From: Sistotremastrum niveocremeum HHB9708
Taxonomy: Eukaryota > Basidiomycota > Agaricomycetes > Sistotremastrales > Sistotremastraceae
Direction: 5' to 3'
Length of the DNA: 64,000 nt
Assembly: GCA_001630475.1 (NCBI GenBank)
Contig: KV419403.1
Span: forward strand, 255,156-319,155
Part shown: piece by piece, positions 56,416-64,000 of the stretch
How positions within the stretch are numbered: the first letter of the stretch is position 1
Layout of the letters: the number at the start of each line of letters is the position of its first letter
The notes under the pieces: model-generated
Databases searched by the model: none
Told to the model about the DNA's origin: nothing
What the model saw: the letters and a program-made list of their open reading frames with translations, nothing else
Program-made: the position numbers and the translations under genes

Positions 56416-58332
56416 ATGTTTTCAGACCCTACAGAGTCGCCTCTGGCAGCTTTAATCTCGTCGTTCGTTCGTGCGGTGCATGGCTTTCAATCAGCAAAGT
56501 ACTTATACATCGCCTCTCTGACTGCTCTGGTCTATGATCACCTGCTTTGTCTGGATCGAGAGGTATCGCTTTTTTTCGAGCGGTAGTAGCCAAGGGACTA
56601 TTCTAACATGGCCGCTATCAGTTCGCTTTTTTCTGGAACGGGTCATGGAGCCTTACCCGGGTGGTCTATCACATCGCAAGTTATCATGAAGATATTTCAA
56701 TGACTCAAGCTAAGGCGGTCTTCGCAGAATCGCTTTTTCCCTATGCTTTCATTTATGTGAGTGCCGTTACGACGAGATAGATCTTCAATTGTATCTGAAC
56801 AACGTCTCAGTGTTCGAGCCATCAGTAAGAAGACTCGCAAAATGCCTGTTGCCGATCTCGTCATCTGACTCATATCAGCTCTCTTTGACGACCATTTGAC
56901 TATGGATGTGAGTGCACATTTCATGTCCGGAAATACACGTTCTAACAAATGAGATAGTTGTATGTCATATATAGCATTTCACCCGTAATTACATTGACGC
57001 GCCCCTCTCCAAGTTGTCACTGGTGGACCCGCTTTGATTATTCTTTGACTATTGTGGCAGTTTTCGTCGTTGAACGTACGTAAACGTTTCTTATCCTAGG
57101 CCCGAAATAGACGTCGTTTTCCCAGTTGTTCTCGTGATACGAGTGTATCATCTTTACGAACATTCACCCATCTCGCAATTCGGCATTGTGGCTTCGTTTC
57201 TTGTAACCACCGCCGTGACTGTTATCCTTCTTGCCCTCAAACTGACTGTAAGATCTCGTTCGGACTCCATTGTTTCGATGTCTAATTTCCTTTGAAGACC
57301 CTAACCGAGATCGCAGGCTTAGGTAATTAAAGATTCACGGCGTCGCTTCCATTGGTTTTGATTTCTGGACAGACGAACGCTTGACAGCAGGATGCACAGA
57401 CAGCCTCCCGTCGCAATTCTGGGGTAAGCAAACACTTTTTTATTGCCGATCCATCTCATCCTCCTCCCAGATCTTTTCTTACCTGCTTTTGTGAGTACCC
57501 CCTGGCACAATTGTGATGCTCTGATACTGATCACACGACATCTAGCTCCTCCAAAGTACTAAGAATCCTTGACTGTTGCCACGTGTCGCTGACTCTCCTG
57601 ACCAGCTCTGTTATTCGGCCTAACACTGTATCGAGTACGGTCGGCCCTTCGGCAGGGTAAAAAGACCCCGTTGATCAAGTGCCTAATTATTGAGTGCGTT
57701 CCTCTTTCAGTTCGATACTATGATCTTTGACTGTTCACGATTAGTGGTACCCTCTTCTATTTGTCAAGCTTTTGTGAGTCTCGAGGAAGCAATATAATCC
57801 AACTGCCATCTCATTTCTCGCGAAGTGTCTCTGGGGTTCACGGGACTTGGGAGCATTCTTGCCACAAACTTGGAGGTATTATTTTTAGCTCGTGTCGGAA
57901 CATCTTGGCAGACACTGATCGTCCTGCTTAGTTCAGTATCCCAGCAATATTATCCAAGTCCGTATCTTATGCCGTGTCTTACGTTCCCCTGACAAAAATC
58001 ATCCCCACAGTTTCCTTCTATCCATCATGTCAATTGGAGCCTCTCGACTCCTGCTCAGCATCCGTACTCTAGCAGCCCAATTGGACGCAGACCCGGAATT
58101 CATATTCAATGAAATGGAGATGACTCGGATTCAAGGCTTGGGGAGAGTCAGACAGGGAGCTCACAAAGGAGAAATTTATGTCGATATTGAAAATCGACCG
58201 ATGCAGGATCGACCTGCTTCTCGGATGCATCGGCTGCCATCAGACGCTTCGGCCCAAACATGTGTTGGAAAATTTGGTGTACAGCAAGCCGATGGTTGGG
58301 TCAGATCCGACCAGGAAGATATGGGCCGATGA
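56416..58332 (+). CDS. Multi-pass membrane protein, DUF6533-like
   Basis: Exon 1 (56416-56562) reads MFSDPTESPLAALISSFVRA and SAKYLYIASLTALVYDHLLC then LDRE. The next exon reads FAFFWNGSWSLTRVVYHIAS, then NRFFPYAFIY. This is the DUF6533 start (xAxxYxxxASLxxLxYDHLLxLDxE, then a W-x-RxxY helix). Later blocks are DVVFPVVLVIRVYHLYEHSP, SFLVTTAVTVILLALKLT, LGFTGLGSILATNLEFSIPA and SIGASRLLLSIRTLAAQLDA, with a hydrophilic cytoplasmic tail ending QEDMGR. At least nine exons, most under 120 bp, so junctions are approximate. The function of the family is unknown. Confidence 0.65.
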
Positions 58333-59140
58333 GTGATATCAAAGATTCTGCTACTGCGTTCAGCTCTCATTTTTTCTTTATTAGTTTGTTAGCGAGATGT
58401 CTGTCCCTCAAGCGCAGAAGTGCTAGACACTCGGTTTATTATAATAAATTCGCAAACCTCTGAATGGACGTCGTCTGATGATGATCTGATCCGTGCCAGA
58501 AGATGACCACGACGAATACTAAGTGGACGATACCGCACTTAATGTTTTTTATGTACTTCCGCTATCAGGGAACCAGATGCATTCCCAAACTGCAGCATCA
58601 GCGACTCAGAATGGAAGGTGCGGCCCGCACCCGCAGATGGCATCATGGGCTATGGCAAGCTGCCCGTAAGAACTTTGAATTGAAGACTTCCGGCCATTCG
58701 GGCGCTCCTCAGTTGATAGGGATATTTTCATGCCTGACTTGTCGATGATGCGGGTCTTCCGAGCTACCGAACGTGCATCATGGCCGTATTTTGGCTGAAA
58801 GCGAGTCAAACTCTGCTTCGGCTCGGGGATGCGGGCTTCTTCACTCCGATGGCCGACCTTTTCTCTACATTTTCGTACCGCGTATGTTAGACGCTCTCTC
58901 GCTCTCGGAGACGCTCCATGCAATCTTACCAAACACCAAAGCTGCGGTGTCTGACAACCCTACACCGCTAATCTAATAAAAGAGCTCCCCCTTGAAATTT
59001 ATCCGTCGACCTGCTTCTCATGCCCGAGCGTCGATGTCGACTTCGACCGGGACACCGAGCCTGTCTCGAAGGTTGTCGAGTATAAAGTCGAGGATGCTGG
59101 AACACCACAGTCTCCATCATATTTCACCTTCAAGCTTCCA
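58333..59140. other. Intergenic, no supported gene
   Basis: The 808 bp lie between two membrane-protein genes. A plus-strand frame at 58503-58748 and a minus-strand frame at 58606-58932 overlap and have no recognisable content. A 5' exon of the next gene may lie at about 58990-59140. Confidence 0.35.
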
Positions 59141-60160
59141 ATGGGTTTAGATCATCGCGGAATTGTCTCTATCGTGCAGATCATCGTCTACGTTCCTCTT
59201 CTCATCTTCGCTGGCATTCTCGTTGCTCGCCATGGATTTAGTCGCGAGTCAGGATGGATATTCTTGGCTATCTTTTCTTTAAGTGAGTCTTCTCTGTATG
59301 TCTAGCTCTTTGAACATATTCTCATTTGTGCATCAGTCCGAATTGTTGGCGCAGTCCTGATCATCGTCATCGAAGACGATTCACATCCAAGCTCTGGATT
59401 ATTCTCAGCATCATCCATTGTTGTCAGCATTGGCCTGACTCCGCTGTTCTTCGCCATAATGGGATTCCTGGGGATCGTGTATGTTTTTATTCCCATAAAC
59501 TCAGCGACCCGTTCTAATCAACGTTTTGTGTAGTGCACAACGTGCTCCAGGTCTTCAGGATACGATCCGCGCCAAATCGAAGCCTTTCCGACTCATCCAT
59601 GTTGCGATAGTCGTTGGACTCATCCTCTCCATTGTTGCTGCCTCCGATCTTGCATCCCAAGATTCCGTGGAGAGCGACTCATCCGATGCCACAACCTTCC
59701 ACAAGGTTGCCGGTATAATTTTCGCGGTGGTGTATCTGGCTTTGGCGGCTATACATGCATACTGCTGGATCCACCGTGATCAAATCCTCCAACATCGTCG
59801 CAAAGTCAGTCCTCTATATTACGAATCGTATACACAATTACTAACCAGTCGACCATATAGCTTTTGATCGGGCTCTGCTGCGCCCTGCCTTTTGTGGGTG
59901 TGAGGACACTGTACACCTTCATTGGATCTCTGCAGTCCTTCACATCCAAATTCTCGCCGATATCAGGCAGTCTTGGATTGTACGTTGTGATGTCGGTGGC
60001 CATGGAGTTCATTGCGATCTTCATCTACGTCGTCGTCGGGATCACTATTCCCTTGGACATTGACAGCGAGCTGTCAGTAGAAGGGCAGCCTATGCCCGTC
60101 TTAAAAGTCTCCCATAGTAATCAGGAACCTCAATATGCCCCAGTCTATCAGACGAGGTAG
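59141..60160 (+). CDS. Seven-helix membrane protein, DUF7702-like
   Basis: The start MGLDHRGIVSIVQIIVYVPL is followed by helices LLIFAGILVARHG, GWIFLAIFSL, VRIVGAVLIIVIE, VVSIGLTPLFFAIMGFLGIV, LIHVAIVVGLILSIVAASDL, VAGIIFAVVYLALAAIHAYC, GLCCALPFVGVRTLYTFIGS and AMEFIAIFIYVVVGITIPL. The R-x-x-G pair in helix 3 and the PFVGVRTLY segment are typical of the fungal DUF7702 membrane family. Four exons, ending with a short hydrophilic tail. Function unknown. An in-frame-like upstream segment (EIYPSTCFSCPSVDVDFD) might be a missed N-terminus. Confidence 0.7.
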
Positions 60161-60638
60161 GGCGGAGACGATTCTACAATTCTCCTGTCATACCATTATT
60201 TCCTAGTACCGTTCTCGCAATAATAATATACAAAGTTTAGCTACTACAGTTGCAGTAGAGCATTTGAAGGCCATTCATCTCTTTTGCATCGACAAATTGG
60301 TCTTTGGCTCTTGAAAAATGCCCACGCGAGTTTATGCTGGATCGGTTGATCGAGGGTGCCGAGTGCCGAATGCCGACGGGCCGAGATCACATGCTCGTCT
60401 GCTTACATAAGCTCTCGACATCAAATCGACGTCGATGCGATGTCAATTCCAGGCTGATTTCTGGCTGGAATCCAGCTGGGTGACCCGACTGCTCGTTTTC
60501 AACATTCTCCCTAAATAACTATATAAATGAGCCCTCATTTTGCGATCGTGCTCCTCTCTTGTCTCCTCTCTTTTCTCCTCTCTTATCTCTTCTTCCCATC
60601 ACTGTCTCCCCTCCCGCCCATCTCTTGACCTCTGCACC
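60161..60638. promoter_or_regulatory. Intergenic with promoter of the coiled-coil gene
   Basis: The only clear element is a TATATAAA box at 60520-60527, 112 nt before the next ATG. A CT-rich initiator-like tract (60550-60630) follows it. Confidence 0.5.
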
Positions 60639-62481
60639 ATGCCCCGAGAGCCTACACCCCACTCACCAAGGCGTGCTCTGACAGATAGGAACATTGGCGC
60701 GAATCCTTATCCTACTCAATCCAAGCCTCACTTTGTCGCGTCAGTATCTCCAGTAAAGCCTCACGGATGAGTCACGGAGAATTGACTGACCCTGCCCTCG
60801 CGTTCAGGTCTTCTCCTTTAGCCACGCTCAAAGCCTACCACCAGATCTCTCAAGAGCGCGACCAGAACAATGCGGTGCCTCATGACGCGTCTTCCACCAA
60901 CCCGACGCGTCCAGATGCGACTGATGGTTCTCAAGCGCGAGTCGTAGCTGGGTCAGAGCTGCAGAACGCGCAAGGACAGGCACAGAACGCGTCTGCTGAA
61001 CGGCGCGCGGAAGGTGAATCCTGCCATTTAACGCTCTTTCTTAGTCATTCATATCGTTCAGCTTCAACGATTGCTACTGCCACTGCCCCCGACGCGTCTG
61101 TCGGCTCTGTGATCAACTCACTGTTGATCGAGAACGCGTCACTGAAGACCCAAGTCACGCAGCTTTCTCGAGATGCAGCTCACTATCGTCAAATGTATCA
61201 CACGGAGCTCAATCGCTCGCAAAAGCTTGAAGCGTCTCTTGTTGAGAAGGCCAAGGCGCAGCCTCAGCCTCAACCCCAGATCGACCTTGAATCGGTCGTG
61301 AGACAAGCCTCCAGCAATTATCGCTTAGATGTGCAAGACGAAAGGAATCTGTCGGAGTTCGCGAACGTCAGTCTATTGAGCTCTTCTTGATTCGTTCTGT
61401 ACTCAGCGTCCTCGTTAGCTCGACACTAAAGCGATGCTCATCCATGTCAATGCGCGGCAGATGGCTGACCGAGTTCACTTGAACAAAAACGTTGCTACCC
61501 TCAAAATAGATCTTCCGCAAACGAGGGTGATACCTTTGTTTCCCGTCCTTATCTACATTTTCTGAAGAAATATTTAAAGACTAGACTGCGTACTCATTGT
61601 TCGGCTGTTCTTCTGTCCCCTCATTTGAAGTCATATGAAGACGGTCTACTCCCCCTTTTGGTGGTGAGTAATCTATGCTGCTTTATTCTTCACCTCTTTG
61701 GCCTTACTCGATTATAGGAATACTTCGAGAAGAACCTAAGTGAATTGCATCTTCCGCCTCGCACACGAAACGATATAATCGCTTGGGCGGAGCTTCGCTC
61801 TCTTGTGCAGAAGGAGATGACTGCTCAGCGACTCAAGCTCCTCACAGGCGTAAGTTCCTATGAGATAAAGCCGACCTGCGCTGAACATGTTTCCAGATCC
61901 AAATACCAAAGAAAGGCTCGGCCCCTGACATCGTTGCCTTGGCGCATAGTGTAGTTAACAAAGATTGCTCTCTCGAAACCGGAGTGTACGATCGACTCGC
62001 GCATCTTGTGAGTTTTCTTTTTCGCATAAATATCGCTGCATTGGGCTCACAACACACAGCGTCAAACGCTTTTGAAGTGGAATGATCTCAAGAAACAAGA
62101 CAAGGACAAATTCAAGGACTTCTGGGATTACATCGATAGAGACCTCCGCGCTCATCGCGCTAATGCTTATAAACTTCCTGAAGCCGAGCGAAAGGATGCC
62201 ATGGCTCAGTATGTGTCGCTGATCCTGATATTCCTCATATCTTATCTCTTTATTACAGAGTCTTCAAACGAGCGTTAGCACTCGACATGGCCACTTTTCC
62301 TCTCGGGCATAATGCCGGAGCTTATCGACGATCACTTGAAGAACCGGCATATGTCCCTGATTGGCAGAAACATATCAGTGAACATATGGGAGGAATATAT
62401 GCTGCTAGAGACTCCCTTGAAGCGTTTTGCGCGGGAGTCGATGTTGATTGGGACTTCAGTGCAGGCATGGAGGATATGTAG
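60639..62481 (+). CDS. Unrecognised protein with coiled coil
   Basis: The start MPREPTPHSPRRALTDRNIG has a good CACC context. The first intron (donor GTCAGT, about 60740-60810) joins it to SSPLATLKAYHQISQERDQN. An Ala/Gln/Ser-rich stretch follows, then a coiled coil (INSLLIENASLKTQVTQLSR and HTELNRSQKLEASLVEKAKA). After it come IHVNARQMADRVHLNKNVAT, YFEKNLSELHLPPRTRNDII, LVQKEMTAQRLKLLTG, LKWNDLKKQDKDKFKDFWDY and the final FCAGVDVDWDFSAGMEDM. Exons are small and several junctions are approximate. I know no family for it. The composition suggests a cytosolic or nuclear basidiomycete-specific protein. Confidence 0.6.
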
Positions 62482-64000
62482 TTCGTTCGCTGATGCTTAT
62501 GACATCGGCCCTCGAGCCAATTGGTTGAGTTTTCCCATGTAAGATCTCGATGAACATTATTTAGTAAATTATCTGAAGGAGTAGAGTGTATATGTACAAC
62601 ATAATAATATGAGTGTGCCTGAAACGTGGTAGCCATTGTTAGCAAGCGATTTCAATATTTACCTGCATACTGTTTGTCGATAAATCCTCTTGTTTCACGT
62701 CTCAAAAGGTAGTCTCTCCAGAGGAAGCCAGAGGAGCGATTTGACTATGTGGCGTCTGGTGATGACTCAGCGCCCGATCTTCACGCAGAAGCCTTTGGAA
62801 AGAGAGTGTGAGCCATTGATGGGAAGCCAATCGAAGTTAAGTCGGTAAAGAAGAGGCACGAAGCACGTGTATCGGGCTCCGCGCGAAATGTGCGTCGTGA
62901 GCTCGCCATCGGCTTGATTAGTATCATGTTCACAAGGTCTTTCTACTAATGGATAAGATAATTGAACTCAACGGTATGTTCAGGATTTATGCTCGGCCCA
63001 GCTTTGATCTTCATTCTTGATCAACTCATTTTTGTTTTCTTCGAATAAATATAACTGACTCACCCGAAGACTCAACGGCGATGGCTCAATGATGTCCCGT
63101 ACCTTTGCGCGAGTTCTCATACCCTCTAAACTCCAAAACTTATATCAGTGCCTCTCGCGAGGACCACTCCGAGAACTGGTGTATCAGCACGGCTCCGTGA
63201 TCAAGTCCTCGGCCTTGAAGCTCATGTTTCAGCCTTGGAATGCGACTCTGAACGGCCCCGTTGGATTCGATGACAAATTCAGATCACCTACGGATAAACA
63301 GAATATTCAAGTTGATCTAAGGTAGACTGGCAAAATCATGTACGAGAGAGTATGAGCTCTGGCTTTGTCCGGGAGCTTTCGAGGCATCACAACAACCACG
63401 ATGTGGCCACTTTGGTGGAGGATATTTTCTGTGAAATTTTCCAAGTCGAAAAGAGGATCGAGTCGGGGATGATAGGATCTGTGAAGATTGCCTTGTTTCA
63501 CCTGGATGGCAAAGAAGAGGGATATTAGTCGAGAGCATCAAGTTTACTCGCTTACTACAGGTATACAGTTGGTCCGGAGGACCAGCTCATTGCTCGATAC
63601 CCTAATCACCAAACGGATGAGCGCTCCCAAAACGGCACAGAGAAGACCTGTTCTATTTCGAACTTGTCCGATCAGCAAATAGAGTGTGCGGCATTATGGA
63701 GTCTCGGCATGACTTACGGTGTGTGGAAAAATCGTTCCGAGTTGAGATGTCTCGACTCATTGGCGTCAACTGAACGGCCCTACTGAGATTCGAATTTGAG
63801 AAGTCCTTCTCGCTGAGCGTCTATGGTTTCAGGCACCACTTTTCTCTCCTGTACTTTGTTAAACGGTTATCTCGATGTCATCGACCGATGGTATCTGCGA
63901 AGCAAATCATGCACCCCCTGAGAAATATGGCCAGTATGAGCTATCATTTACTGTAACGAGAGAACTGATTCTGAAGACCTGGCAGGTGGCATGTGCCGTC
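62482..64000. other. Right edge, no firm gene
   Basis: Plus-strand frames at 63089-63325 (LQNLYQCLSRGPLRELVYQH) and about 63350-63528 (ELSRHHNNHDVATLVEDIFC) could be exons of a gene or of a decayed copy. They do not connect, so I do not call one. The first 400 bp are probably 3' untranslated sequence. Confidence 0.35.

Noticed and set aside
60527-60628. Hydrophobic 33-codon frame (MSPHFAIVLLSCLLSFLLSY...) before the coiled-coil gene
   Set aside because: Its ATG overlaps the TATATAAA box, so it should lie upstream of the transcription start. The CT-rich initiator tract explains the leucine/serine run.

Overview
The window is nuclear DNA of a basidiomycete fungus, most likely a mushroom-forming agaricomycete. 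The evidence is dense intron-rich genes (typical introns 47-60 bp with GT..AG ends), short and often bidirectional promoters, lineage-typical membrane families (DUF6533/DUF6534-like), and a Plavaka-type CACTA transposase. There is no sign of bacterial, organellar or viral sequence. One run of 780 N (45660-46439) is an assembly gap.

Layout. 460-14002 is conserved housekeeping sequence: SYS1 (Golgi), an RNA polymerase II CTD-interaction (CID) protein with an RGG tail, a DPP1-like lipid phosphatase, PET117, a single-pass surface protein, ATP4 (ATP synthase subunit b), a BRCT-like protein, an Iec3-like coiled-coil protein and one unrecognised gene. 14373-20159 holds two tandem SAM methyltransferases and a peroxisomal-looking 4CL/acyl-CoA ligase. 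20726-24311 is the most interesting part: a secreted precursor made of five one-exon copies of a tryptophan-rich peptide, an unrecognised membrane protein, and two divergently transcribed UstYa-family (DUF3328) proteins. 24600-38500 is rich in transposable elements: several miniature inverted-repeat elements with exact target-site duplications, a minisatellite, two poorly understood or broken genes, and a Plavaka transposase gene split by three separate hAT-like miniature insertions. At 38755 a second, paralogous repeat-peptide precursor appears. 40079-44610 has an Msd1/TINA/SSX2IP (ADIP) homologue and a GPI-type surface protein built of very small exons. 47442-60160 is a run of multi-pass membrane proteins (two DUF6534-like, one DUF6533-like, one DUF7702-like) interspersed with an alpha-arrestin-like gene and dolichyldiphosphatase. 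A coiled-coil protein of unknown function closes the annotated part.

Working hypothesis. UstYa-family proteins are the oxidative cyclases of dikaritin RiPPs (ustiloxin, phomopsin, asperipin), whose precursors are secreted proteins with repeated cores. The 20726-24311 block has this logic (signal peptide, repeated aromatic core, two HxxHC...HC enzymes) in a basidiomycete. However, its repeats carry an LKAR spacer instead of dibasic Kex2 sites, and each repeat is an exon. The methyltransferases and the ligase next door could be part of the same pathway. An alpha-factor-like secreted signal peptide is the main alternative. All functional statements are from reading the sequence; no search was run.
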